DNA of 64,000 nucleotides, from NCBI GenBank assembly GCA_028023455.1, contig JAQFVV010012442.1, positions 2,702,903 to 2,766,902 on the forward strand, in the 5' to 3' direction. Under the pieces are notes generated by a model. That model had not been told where the DNA came from and did no database searches. It was given only the letters and a program-made list of their open reading frames with translations. Below, piece by piece: positions 24,166 to 35,895 of this stretch. Every line of letters starts with the position of its first letter. Positions within the stretch are counted from its first letter, which is position 1. The translations under genes were made by a program, and so were the position numbers. The DNA is from Epiperipatus broadwayi (lineage: Eukaryota; Onychophora; Udeonychophora; Euonychophora; Peripatidae).

Positions 24166-24760
24166 GCTTCTTCTCATAAAGGAATACAAAAATGAACTAT
24201 TGTTGAATTAGAATATTTCCAAGCTTCTTCTCATAAATGGATTCAAAATGAATTATTGTTAAATTAGAATATTTCCAAGCTTCTTCTCATAAATGGATTC
24301 AAAATGAATTATTGTTAAATTAGAATATTTCCAAGCTTCTTCTCATAAATGGATTCAAAATGAATTATTGTTAAATTAGAATAATTCCAAGCTTCTTCTC
24401 ATAAATGGATTCAAAATGAATTATTGTTAAATTAGAATATTTCCAAGCTTCTTCTCATAAATGGATTCAAAATGAATTATTGTTAAATTAGAATATTTCC
24501 AAGCTTCTTCTCATAAATGGATTCAAAATGAATTATTGTTGAATTAGAATATTTCCAAGCTTCTTCTCATAAATGGATTCAAAATGAATTATTGTTGAAT
24601 TAGAATATTTCCAAGCTTTTTCTCATAAATGAATTCAAAATGAACTATTGTTGAATTAGAACGTTTCCAAGCTTCTTCTAAGAAATGGATTCAAAATGAA
24701 CTATTATTGAATTGACTATTTCCAAGCTTTTTCTCATAATTGAATTTGTAAATGAACTAT
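24166..24760. repeat. Satellite 3, 56-bp unit, ~10 copies
   Basis: Unit starting CCAAGCTTCTTCTCATAAAT. Central units are nearly identical, edge units diverged. The AAGCTTCTT word is shared with satellite 2. Confidence 0.95.
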
Positions 24761-25111
24761 TGATAAAAAAAATGGAACTGCTTCTAACTCTTTTATAAGT
24801 AAAATAAAAATGAGTTATCATGTGGATAGAAATGAATTTCATTAGAAATTGCAAATTAATTGTTATTTAATAAATTTTTTTTGTTACTAAAAATTAAATT
24901 GGTTATTCAGTTGTTCAGTTTTGTTTGTTTTATCGCATCACTCACCAATTATAGCACTGGTTCATGAGAATCTCATGCATTCCTGAGCTACGTCTGACAT
25001 AACTAGACCCAGGCCAGTCAGGTTGTAGTAAGACGGAACTCTAATGGTGCTGTTTGGAAAACCAAACATATAAATGTTTAGATGTTCACAGTCTCTATGG
25101 TACTACATGCT

Positions 25112-25202
25112 CTGATGAGCAGGAAATATTGTTGTAGGAGGCATTAACATCTGCATTAGGAATGTCAATTGATAGTTCCTTCCTACAGCATGCTCATCAG
25201 AA
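25112..25202. repeat. Interrupted hairpin
   Basis: CTGATGAGCA pairs perfectly with TGCTCATCAG, and TGTAGGAGG pairs with CCTTCCTACA (one bulge), across a ~40-bp loop. It lies just inside the right edge of the insertion. Confidence 0.6.
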
Positions 25203-25271
25203 AATTGTTACAACTGATGTAATAAAAGGGTTGTATGTGGGTCCGGTTACAATATATATATATATATATAT

Positions 25272-25386
25272 ACAAACCATCATACAATTACAAATATCCA
25301 GTAACGCCCTCTGTTTAAAGATCTATATCTCAATAATAGCAAACCTTAAAATGATACTGGATATTTGTAATTGTATGATGGTTTGT
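25272..25386. repeat. Fold-back element with perfect 32-bp arms
   Basis: 25272-25303 is the exact reverse complement of 25355-25386 (arms start ACAAACCATCATACAATTAC). The spacer is 51 bp and (TA)n lies on the left. It is a very small non-autonomous element or a hairpin insertion. Confidence 0.85.
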
Positions 25387-25430
25387 GTATTTTCTATAAT
25401 TATTTCAGTTAGTGTTAACAGTAACTTTCT

Positions 25431-25435
<5 letters not shown>

Positions 25436-25514
<79 letters not shown>
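25436..25514. repeat. Interrupted (TA)n microsatellite
   Basis: Two TA blocks separated by GAAAA, just before the PLE right arm resumes. Confidence 0.9.
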
Positions 25515-25515
<1 letters not shown>

Positions 25516-26108
25516 TAAAGTTGTAGGGAATATATATATAAACATGTAAAGCCATATAATATAAATTTATGAGAATTATATAATAATAATAAAAGTTAAA
25601 ATTTATAAAAAAATAAAATAAATAAAAACATATATAAATAAAGAATTGTAGGGATATATATTTAGTTTAAATAATATGTAATAGAAGGAGTTGGGGTATA
25701 AGATAATTTTTTGAAAAAAAAAGAACAAAATGTTTTTTTTTGTTTAGAAGATTAAAATGAACTTGGTAAGTTTAAAGATTATAATGTTTATAAGTTTAAA
25801 TAATCAGAAATAATAATAAATATAAAATATGATTTTTTAAAAGAAGAGTAAGGAAATAATAAATATTATATGATTTAAATTAAAAGAATCTTAGTTACTA
25901 AACATAAAATTGAAGTTTATGAAGAATAGAGATAATTAATAGATTGTTAATAATAAAATAAATAATATATTTAGATTCATAGTTGTCCTTGAATCTATAT
26001 ATGTATAAAGTTAGGAATACACATGTATAATTTATATTTATTTTATATTTATGTTGTATGTTTTATTTATATTAATTGATTTATTTGGCTTTGATTATTT
26101 ATTTCAGT

Positions 26109-26230
<122 letters not shown>

Positions 26231-26321
26231 CATGTTGTTTTTACTTTTCTATTGTAAAAAAAATTATGGTGTTAGTATGTGGTTATATTTTTTATTTTGC
26301 TTTGTTTATTATATTATAGCT

Positions 26322-26352
26322 CTGAAGAAGACTGCATGTCAGTCAAAACATA
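26322..26352 (+). other. Hammerhead-like core, PLE family B, right arm
   Basis: CTGAAGAA, stem GACTG/CAGTC around CATGT, then AAAAC where GAAAC is expected. It is the counterpart of the left-arm copy. Confidence 0.4.
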
Positions 26353-26418
26353 GGTGTATATATATCTACAAATAAGAAGTTTGCTAAAAAGTGTTTGAAG
26401 CAGGTTGGATAAATTGTA

Positions 26419-27626
<1,208 letters not shown>

Positions 27627-27718
27627 CACTTATTGTTAAATGGAGATTGCCCTGATAGTGGATTAAAATTGTTGATTGTTTGTGATATTGGGATTGTCTA
27701 AGTGTTAACTGAATTTAA

Positions 27719-27720
<2 letters not shown>

Positions 27721-27781
<61 letters not shown>
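27721..27781. repeat. (TA)n microsatellite
   Basis: Pure TA, about 60 bp, inside a unit related to the duplication at 28505-28995. Confidence 0.95.
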
Positions 27782-27784
<3 letters not shown>

Positions 27785-28504
27785 TGTGAATGTTTAGGTG
27801 GTTACTGGTTGTATATATATATATATATTGAAACACCATAGCTATATTATTTCAACGACTCTCCTTTAATTAAGAAAGCTCATATTTTAGCACTACACTT
27901 AAAATATCTATAGACAGGGGGGGTATATGGTTTCATACATCTATATGTTTGGATTGATCAGTGTAGCCTCCTAGATCTCACTGTACATGATATTTATTTT
28001 TGGGAGTGCTTGAAGAGCATGGTGTATCTGGAAAATATATGAAACATAAATCATTCCAGAAAACATTTCACCAACACCATTACAAGCATAAATCCAGCTA
28101 TGTTGATATGTGTTCATCAACAGTCATGGACCACATATTAAAATGTGTTTTCAAAACAATGATAAGTCATGTAGAGCATATTATATAAATAAAAATGTTT
28201 TTCTTCATTATATATATTTTCTAGGTATGAAAATTTATGAGCACTCCATATATACATATATGATTTCATATTAATACTATTTTCAGGATTAAAATATTAT
28301 TTTCAATAAATAATGATACGACTGAGTGGACTTCACCTATCTGGAATTAAAAAAAAAATTAGAACAAAAATTAAAAAAAAGCTTGAAAATCTTGACTTAA
28401 TTTGGTTCACTCATTATTGGACAGCTTTTGCCAAATTGGTCTCGAGATTGACCAAAATTGGCTTTGCAATTGACTGGTGGATCACCATCGACTTGTTGGA
28501 CACC

Positions 28505-28995
28505 CCTGATATATATTCATTGGACCATTATTAGTGGATTTCCACTCTTATTATTAAAAGTTGAGAGATTGCCTGATAACAGTGAGAAATATTGATTACT
28601 ATCTATATGTGAATGCTTAGGTGGTTACTGGTTTCTAATGGTTACATATTATCCCATTTAACTTTAGCATTATTTCACTTATTATTTAAATAATCCATGA
28701 GCAATTTAAAAGTATTGCAGTTTCTAATGTTATAATTGACTATTTATTAGTCTTTATTACAGTGACATGTTTATTTGATGTTTAAAAAGGTTTATTTAAA
28801 CTTCATTGTATCAATATTTCAATCTCTGTGATCAAGTTGCAATATTTAAGTGTCCATAAATATTCATTGGAGCATTAAAAGAGTGTATTCCCAGTCTTAT
28901 TATTAAAATATGAGAGATTGCCTTGATAACAGTGACAAATATTGATTACTATCTATATGTGAATGTTCCTGTGGTTACTGTTTTCTAATTGTTAT
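28505..28995. repeat. Tandem duplication with ~350-bp period
   Basis: 28505-28640 and 28855-28995 share TATTCATTGGA, GAGAGATTGCC, GATTACTATCTATATGTGAA and GGTTACTG. A third, more diverged copy lies at 27620-27830, with (TA)n inserted. No coding role is seen. Confidence 0.75.
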
Positions 28996-29007
28996 ATATA
29001 TATATAC

Positions 29008-30374
29008 ACACCTGGGTCTCATTTTACACGGATTTATTTAACGTGATTTTGAAGTTATGCTATTCATGTTTCTTCTTAATATTTTTGTATGCACTTTTCT
29101 TTTATGCATTAACACTATATTAGATCGGAAGTCGAACTCCGATAATGCGCTATTACTTTAAATAATAAATTTTGCGCACTGACATCTTATTTAAAGTAAT
29201 AGCACATTATTGGAATTCGACTTTCATCTTAAAAATTTCAATATTTTCAGTGCTTTATAATAGTAAGATTTTATGCAATAATGAAATTAAAATGATGATT
29301 TCCACATTTTATATACACACATTAAAATTTACAAGATTATAATGTAAATTTGTTCAAACATTGTGCGTGTTAATTTTGCATTTTAAATCACATTCTGTTT
29401 TTGCTTTTTAAAAAAGAACATAATCAATTATTAATCATTTAGTTTCTGCAAGTTTATTTTTAAAAGGTGAGTAATAGCAGTGGGCACAATTAAATTTGAC
29501 AATTAAAAATTAAAATCTGATTTTTAATTGTAATTAACAGTTTCAAAATTACTTAAGGTGACCTGAAATTAATGTGATGTGAAACATAATTTGATTTTTA
29601 AATGGAATTGAAAATTAAAAAATTAAAGATAAAAATAAGAATTTAATTTTTAGTTGTTAGTTTTAATTAAATTTTTCCCAGCAGTGTAGGAAAAGATAAT
29701 GAAACAGAAGTGGAACCTGTTCCTTTCACTGCAAAAATGATTCGAGAAGGTCTTCAACTTTCTAATCAGTTGGCAAATTATTTTCTTATTAATATCACTA
29801 ATCATGAATGTGCTCTTAAATTCCAACAAGAGCTAAATGGTTGTATGTCTGAATATCACGAGCTTCATAAACAATTAATAAAATCATCAACTCAAAGATT
29901 AATTACTAATTACGTTGTCACCAGAAAACCATTAACACAACATGAGAGTGAAGTTGGCGCTAGTTGCATTTCCTGTTGTGAAGAATCTGATTTTTTACCA
30001 GTTTGCAAATGAACCTGTTTATCGGCAAATAGCGATAATAGTTAAAACATGTATAAAAAATGTAAATTACTGTACTGTAAATTATGCATAAAAATATATT
30101 GTTTTGAATAAAATTAAATATTATAGTCAAAAAAAGTTTGTCTTGTATCAATTTTTTTGAAGTTTGAAATTTTTTATTAGTCATATTTTATTTCCTTATT
30201 TTTTTGCGCAAATTTTAAAGTAATTTTATGTTGGTGCTTTGCTTTTATGCAATTTTTGAAAAATGACAGTTCGTATCCCCTCTTTTTCAAGGTAAGTTAT
30301 GTCTACTTTTGTGCAATTTCTTTTGCACGTGTTTTCTCAGGAACCTATCTATCACATAAAACGAGACCAGGTGT
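29008..30374 (+). mobile_element. Tigger-like (pogo) element, copy A
   Basis: Termini are CACACCTGGGTCTCATTTTA on the left and, read inward on the minus strand, CACACCTGGTCTCGTTTTAT on the right. Both edges lie in TA-rich tracts, fitting TA target choice. The right 450 bp hold the 3' end of a transposase reading frame. The rest of the transposase is lacking, so it depends on an autonomous partner. A subterminal inverted repeat (29131-29165 with 29188-29221) is shared with copy B at 1962-2908, which is shorter and in the opposite orientation. Confidence 0.7.
29701..30012 (+). pseudogene. Tigger-like transposase, C-terminal end
   Basis: The frame is open from at least 29701 and ends at a stop at 30010-30012. 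It reads VPFTAKMIREGLQLSNQLAN, then FQQELNGCMSEYHELHKQL and STQRLITNYV. The order (helical region, F-x-x-E-L-x-x-x-x-x-x-Y, then a S-x-Q-x-x-I-T-x-x-hydrophobic motif) resembles the last ~100 residues of pogo/Tigger transposases, after the DDE catalytic core. The DNA-binding HTH/CENP-B part and all DDE residues are missing, so no transposase activity is possible. The ATG at 29710 is an internal Met. It ends with a Cys-rich tail seen also in copy B. The assignment is by pattern and terminal-repeat context, not by alignment. Confidence 0.5.
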
Positions 30375-30660
30375 GTGTATATATATATATATACACACAT
30401 TTTTAAGATTTGAGAAAGAGAATGCCTTGAGGAAGGTACTTGTTATTGTACCAAAATGTCAGCTATTTAGCTATTTTACCATATGGAATATTCTGAAAAT
30501 AATAATAAATAGAAATCATCATTTATCCATGAAAATATTAAAATTAACATATATATATATATATATATATAAATGTAAAATACCATACCCATTACAAAAT
30601 ATTATACATATAATAAAAAAAAAATAATGGTAAATACAATATTATAATTTAAATTCTTTT

Positions 30661-30701
30661 GTAGCACTTTCGATTACATGGTAATGGTAATCCTCGTCAG
30701 C
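30661..30701 (-). other. Hammerhead-like core, PLE family C, left arm
   Basis: On the minus strand: CTGACGAG, stem GATTAC/GTAATC, then GAAAGTGCT. The loop contains a small duplication (CCATTACCAT). Confidence 0.5.
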
Positions 30702-31016
30702 TTTAACTGAATTTCAAATTTTTTAAACTTAATGTTATGTATAGTCCCATCAGTTGTGTATGGCTGTATTTGCAACTTGCCTATTAATAACATTCTTATA
30801 TTTATCAATTAATATTGCCTCTTTAATTTTCATTTTTTTATGATTTCTTTTTGCATTAGTATTTTTATTTAATTACTATTAAATGTAAATTTATAATTAC
30901 AAGTTTTTTCATGATCAAAGAATACTGAAGCTGTATTAAATTAACTATTTACTTTATTTTTAATTCGATTATATAATAATTGATGTTCCTTCAATCTTTT
31001 TTCCTCAGAACATAAA

Positions 31017-31685
31017 ATGACAAGTCTGAAATCATTTTTCCATTGCAATGATAAATTATGTAAATATAAGAGTGATACAATTTTAAATATTGAACTTTTT
31101 GCTAATGAACTTTTAAAGGTTGGTTATGATAAAAACCAATACTTGCATACAGTAAATTCATTTAATGATAAGAAAAGTGTTTGCAGCGTTACTTTAGATA
31201 ATAAAAAATGGATATCTATACCGTTTATAAATAACATGCAATCTAAATTAATTAAGAAAATATTTAAAGAAAAGTATAATATTTCATTTTGTGTTCCTCC
31301 AAATGTTAATCGATTGATTAATAATTCTAAGTGTATAATTCCTAAATTGCAAAGAAGTAATATAATTTATGAAGTTTCATGTGGATGTCAGAAATTTTAT
31401 ATCAGTGAATCGAGATGTTCTTGGAAAAAAGATTGAAGGAGCATCAATTATTATATAATCGAATTAAAAATAACATAAATAGTCAATTTAATACAGCTAC
31501 AGTATTTTTTGACCATGAAAAAAACTTATAATTATAAGTTTACATTTAATAGTAATGAAATAAAAATATTAATCAAAGAAAGAAATCATAAAAAAAGGAA
31601 AATTAAAGAGGCAATATTAATTGATAATTATAAGTATGATGTTGTTAATAGGAAAGTTGCAAATACGGCCATACACATCTTATAG
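31017..31685 (+). pseudogene. PLE linker and GIY-YIG endonuclease, frameshifted
   Basis: Three plus-strand frames make up one decayed protein end. The first (31017-31436) has a PLE-type linker and then IIYEVSCGCQKFYISESR, where the YIG motif reads YIS and the Gly is lost. The second (about 31429-31527) continues with the conserved basic-KEH pattern RLKEHQLLYNRI. The third (about 31530-31685) ends with KRKIKEAILID, then VVNRKVANT and a stop. The RT is entirely absent. Loss of the YIG Gly and two register changes show that it is dead. Confidence 0.7.
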
Positions 31686-31732
31686 AAATATACATTATAT
31701 TAAGTTTAAAAAAATTTGAAATTCAGTTAAAG

Positions 31733-31765
31733 CTGATGAGGATTACCATGTAATCGATAGTGCTA
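31733..31765 (+). other. Hammerhead-like core, PLE family C, right arm
   Basis: CTGATGAG, perfect stem GATTAC/GTAATC with a CAT loop, then GATAGTGCT. Together with the left arm, the family consensus is CTGAYGA...GAAA, as in hammerhead cores. Confidence 0.5.
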
Positions 31766-31870
31766 CAAAAGTATTTAAACTATAATATTGTATTTACCGT
31801 TAAAATTTATATATATATGAAAAACAAAAACAAGTTTTAATCACGTTAAAACCTGCTGACGCTTGTATTT

Positions 31871-32248
31871 ATGATCAATAATAGATGGCGTTTTTACCAA
31901 AAACACGATCAAGCGTTTGTTTACATAAACGATCAAAGAGTAAGAATTAACTATCTCTTTCATTTTAGCCCACTTTCAGATCAGCTGATTTCAAGCTATT
32001 TGCTATCATCAGTGAAAGACAGAGCCAAGAAACTAGATCTAAAAACTGACTCCAAGTGTTTATGCACAGAGTTTCTATCAGTTTACAAGCATAAATTTTG
32101 GGCTCTGTCTTTCACTGATGATAGTAAATAGCTTGAAATCAGCTGATCTGAAAGTGGGCTAAAACGAAAGAGATAGTTAATTCTGACTCTTTGATCGTTT
32201 ATGTAAACAAACGCTTGATCGTGTTTTTGGTAAAAACGCCATCTATTG

Positions 32249-32253
<5 letters not shown>
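31871..32253. mobile_element. Fold-back (MITE-like) element with ~155-bp arms
   Basis: Arms 31871-32026 and 32101-32253 are almost perfectly inverted. Ends read ATGATCAATA then ATAGATGGCGTTTTTACC, with a short ATA insertion in the left copy. The loop is about 74 bp. The two open frames (31871-32131 plus, 32083-32334 minus) are the same arm read twice and are not taken as genes. The superfamily is unknown. Confidence 0.75.
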
Positions 32254-32286
<33 letters not shown>

Positions 32287-32766
32287 TAAGCTGTTTCTGT
32301 ATTGCAAATAAAAAAGTTTGAATATTTGCCTCAAAATTTTTAAAATTGTGATGACTTTTGCAGATTGCTTTACTTAGATTTTATTTTTAATTATGTGCTT
32401 CAAAGTTTACTGTCCAAATATTATTTTAAAAAATAATCAGACTTTAGGAAAATGTAATAATATGAGGGTACAGGTGGTCTCCCATAGGCTCATTCGATTA
32501 AGTAATTTCATTGGTTAAAGGATCATATTTTATAACAAATTTGTGAAAAAAAATTTCATCTTGCATAATCTTAATGACAATTGATCATTTGAAAAAATAT
32601 ATGCTATTTCCAACACTTTATTAGACTAAATTTTGTTTTCATATTACTCCAATAAGTTCAGTTAAAAATCAAAATATCCATTATGATAAATTTCAACAGT
32701 CCCTAACACTATTTTAACTTTAACTACCTTTTCAATGGGACAGTGTTACTGATTAAGTAAATTTAG
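32254..32766. other. Possible intron or intergenic sequence
   Basis: Starts with a short (TA)n. No exon is recognised. If the Sushi gene below is real, its preceding half-domain exon should lie upstream, here or beyond. Confidence 0.3.
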
Positions 32767-32855
32767 GGTTAATGCTATCCTTCACACATGTGATCATATG
32801 TATCTGAACGGGCTTTTCCAATGGAACACATTATTAAATGCTTCCAAACCGTGCA
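32767..32855 (+). CDS. Candidate exon, second half of a Sushi/CCP domain
   Basis: Bounded by a TTTAG acceptor and a perfect GTAAGT donor (32856). In the open frame it reads VNAILHTCDHMYLNGLFQW, then ASKPC. A Cys, then N-G-x-x-x-W, then P-C is the second half of a complement control protein (Sushi) module. Such modules bind ligands in secreted or cell-surface proteins. The exon would begin in phase 2, after two bases of a codon completed by G. CCP modules are known to be split by a phase-2 intron at a conserved Gly codon, which fits. It ends in phase 1, matching the next exon. It is short (89 nt) and the upstream half is not found, so chance cannot be excluded. Confidence 0.45.
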
Positions 32856-33901
32856 GTAAGTTAAATATCGTTTATTATTTTATTTATACATGCCTTTTTT
32901 TAAAATTAAATCTATGGGTTAATTTATGCTTTATATTCTTAATAATTATTTCTTAGTTTTAAATAAGTACATTATATATTATCACTAGCTTTTTATTAGA
33001 ATCGAAAGTAATAATGAGCATAAATTTTACTGTTATGTATATATAAAATATTGATTTTCCTTTCATTTAGGTTTGTAATTCAAAATATGTAAAAAAAAAA
33101 AAAAAACATTTTAACGTCAGCATAATAAAAAAGTTATTTTTTCTTGATGATATAGAATCAACCTAGTACATTTTTGCTATATTTGTAAAATATCTTATTA
33201 ATTTTCTACAAATCGTTTTGACAATAAAACCACTATCAAAGAATAATCTTTCATTACAAATAACTTAATGTATAATTAATACCAATTTGCGGAAAATATA
33301 AAATATAAATGACGTGGTTATTGGAGGTAACAGTGAAGTATTTTCTTCATAATTGACTGACTTTAAATTCAATATCTTGGATAACATTATTTCAATGTAT
33401 AGTTATTAACAATATGGGGTATATTAAAAAAAAATCTTAAGCAATTGTTGCGTTTCTAAAAGAATTATCCATCTTTATATTCAGTTGTAATAAAAGTTTT
33501 TTTTATTATTTTATTAATGTAACTATTATTGTTACAAATGTTTATGAGTGATGCATTGGTACAAAAGTAGTAATAAAGATTGTCCATTGTCTAAAAATAG
33601 TCCTGGTATCTTTCCTATGTGAAAATATAGCAAGACTGACAAATATCTTTCATGCTTATCAGTTCATAAGATGTTATTTTAATTTCAATTTTAAAATTTA
33701 CTTTATTTTTCAGCTTATATTTGTCTTTACAATAATTTGAAGATAACAAAAAATGTCTTTTAATCTTTTACTTTTTTTAAAAACACAGACACATAAAATG
33801 TATATCTTTTTCTACTTTGATAATATGGTTAATATAATTTTTCATTTTTATATTTTACTTTATAATTGCTTTTATTACTGAGATCATACATATTACTTTA
33901 G

Positions 33902-34125
33902 GATGCCGTGTGGAGTATGAGCATTATACCTCTTCCAAAATTGAATTTGTTCAGAACAATCCGCAATATGTAAAACTTTCAAGCGTAAATGTTGGTGATT
34001 ACCTTCACCATGGCGCCGAAAAAATAGTCACGTGTAGGTTCGATCTACACAAATCATTCTCCAGTTTGTGCAACAATGGAGTTTGGAGCCCTTTCCCAAG
34101 TATAAATTGTCCTTACATATAAAAA
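33902..34125 (+). CDS. Candidate exon, complete Sushi/CCP domain with stop codon
   Basis: Follows an AG acceptor in phase 1 and contains a full four-cysteine CCP pattern: C-R-V-E-Y near the start, V-T-C-R-F about 42 residues later, then S-L-C-N-N-G-V-W-S-P and I-N-C. The spacing C2-C3 (12) and C3-C4 (13), with NGxW between the last two Cys, is typical of Sushi modules, which form beta-sandwich binding units in secreted or membrane proteins. The frame ends at TAA (34120-34122), three bases before a consensus GTAAGT donor at 34126. So this is probably the last coding exon, with one more 3' UTR exon. The phase agrees with the exon ending at 32855. No signal peptide or transmembrane segment is visible in these parts. 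Confidence 0.55.
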
Positions 34126-34989
34126 GTAAGTGTTTTGTTATTATATTTATTTTATTGAATTATTCTATTAATTAGAGTATGATTTAAAATAACCTGTTTT
34201 TTAATGTGTATGACATTAAATACACTTTAGATATTAAGAAAAAATTGAAATATAAAAGATAATTTAAAATTATCTTTATCTTTTAAACATTTGTTGATGG
34301 TGAGTGTTGTCTGTTTGAAGCGTATGGATGGAAAACTAGTTTTCTTCTACCAAACTTAACTTATTTAAATAACAAGAATCCCAAGTATAGATAATGATAT
34401 CTGGAAACCATACATCTGGATTTATTAATTAAAACTCTTCCTACCATTAGTTTTCTTTTTTTATCAAAGTACTTTATGAATTCAAATCTATGATTTGGGT
34501 TTCATAGAGATGAACATACCATATGACACATCATTATGAAACGTTCTTCTCTACAATGATATTACTCCTATCTTAAATATTATTTTTGTTATACACAAAT
34601 AATAAACTGTGTGATAGTATACATCAGAGGCCCATTGCCAATAAAGAGTCATTGCATTTATTTTTGGACTTTGATTTATAAAATATTATTTAATCTTTAA
34701 TTCAACATTTTGCAAATATTAGGTATTATTTGTCAAAATATTATGACAATATTAAATAAAAAAAACTAAAACCTACATACAAGCAGATACTTCATGATGC
34801 TTCACTGATAACCTGAAATTTGGTCTCATTCACAGTAATACATTGACAAAATTATATTTTCTGTTCTTTTCTCTTTGGTAACTGCTCTAAGTACTGATTA
34901 TTTTTAAACATATAAGCATTTTTTTGGAATATTAATAACATACATCACATTTACATTATAACTTTTCTTCTGAATTTTGCTTAATTTTT

Positions 34990-35067
<78 letters not shown>

Positions 35068-35488
35068 ATTGTTAAGAATAGACTATGATATCTACATTTC
35101 ATTTTATATTTGTTGAGTTTTTAAAATAGTGTTGTTGAAAAAAAATGGATAACTAATTAATAAATTTAAGATTCAGCTGTACTTTACATATAGAATATAC
35201 TACTTAAATATTTAAAAAGTAAAAAAACCAAATAAAATATACCAATGAAACATATATGCATGTATTACAATAGATAATTTTTTTTTTCATTATTTCGAAA
35301 TTAATTTAAAAATACACTTTCAGTTCTATTTTTACATTGCCAAACTGGTTTGTTTTGTTGTTGTTAAAGAAATGTAAAAATAAAAGTTGTGTTGTAAATG
35401 GATATTGTTTTAATGCTTGCTTTTCACTTTTATGAAGAGAAATATAAAAATAAATCAGTTATTTTTCACTAAGACTTTACAATTTCAG
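34126..35488. other. Presumed intron with (TA)n
   Basis: AT-rich, no exon recognised. It contains an interrupted (TA)n at 34994-35055. Confidence 0.35.
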
Positions 35489-35895
35489 AAGGCTAATCAT
35501 TTTTATCTTAAGAACAGTTGTCAACTTCCTGACTTGTATACCATTGTTTAAAAGGAATATGTTTTAAAGCAATAATTTTTATAAAAATGTAATTTCCAGT
35601 ATAGAAAGTAAGTGAACTTTTTGGCTATAATAATATTTTAATGATGTTGAGCATGAACCATCTTCTGGCAAATGTGTTCAAGAAGATAAGAAGAACATCT
35701 TCCGAACTATTTTGAAATCTTGTCTGTATTGCATATGTTGGGAAATACCTAAGCAAAACAATGAACCAGATATTTTCTATCTTTTGTTCATTAGAGATAT
35801 GAATTCAGCCGTGTTAACTTTAATTTTGTTTATTGCTACAAGTGATATCAATTTTATTTTATTGTAATTTGCACTCAATAAAAAAAAAATTCTTA
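35489..35895 (+). other. Possible 3' UTR exon of the Sushi gene
   Basis: A strong acceptor (pyrimidine-rich, TTTACAATTTCAG, with a CTAAGAC-like branch point) ends at 35488. A polyadenylation signal AATAAA follows at 35877-35882, and no further gene is seen on this strand nearby. Linking it to the stop-codon exon at 34125 is inference from position and splice signals. Confidence 0.3.

Larger units (their letters stand above)
22430..25251. mobile_element. TG...CA-bounded insertion carrying satellite arrays
   Basis: Starts TGAAACAG at 22430 and ends CCGGTTACA at 25251. Both sides continue as ATATATAT inside the right arm of the PLE palindrome. The TG/CA ends and the compatible ATAT flanks are those of an LTR (solo) or similar integrase product. 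No second copy occurs in the window to prove the limits. Inside are three tandem arrays and unique flanks. No coding region is recognised. Confidence 0.45.
30625..31803. mobile_element. PLE inverted pair, family C, with GIY-YIG remnant
   Basis: The left arm (30625-31004) is the reverse complement of the right arm (31422-31803) with moderate divergence. The right copy also keeps 418 bp upstream (31005-31421) encoding the linker and start of the GIY-YIG domain. So a longer plus-strand copy is joined at 31004 to a shorter, inverted 3' fragment of the same family. Such 5'-truncated inverted neighbours are a known habit of Penelope-like elements. Confidence 0.8.

Noticed and set aside
27833-27850. 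TGAAACACC after (TA)n as another LTR-like start
   Set aside because: No matching CA end with a TA flank was found downstream.
28313-28534. 73-codon plus-strand frame
   Set aside because: Lysine-rich low-complexity start, no domain, and it overlaps the 350-bp duplication.
31871-32334. Two opposite frames with nearly the same peptide
   Set aside because: They are the two arms of one fold-back element.
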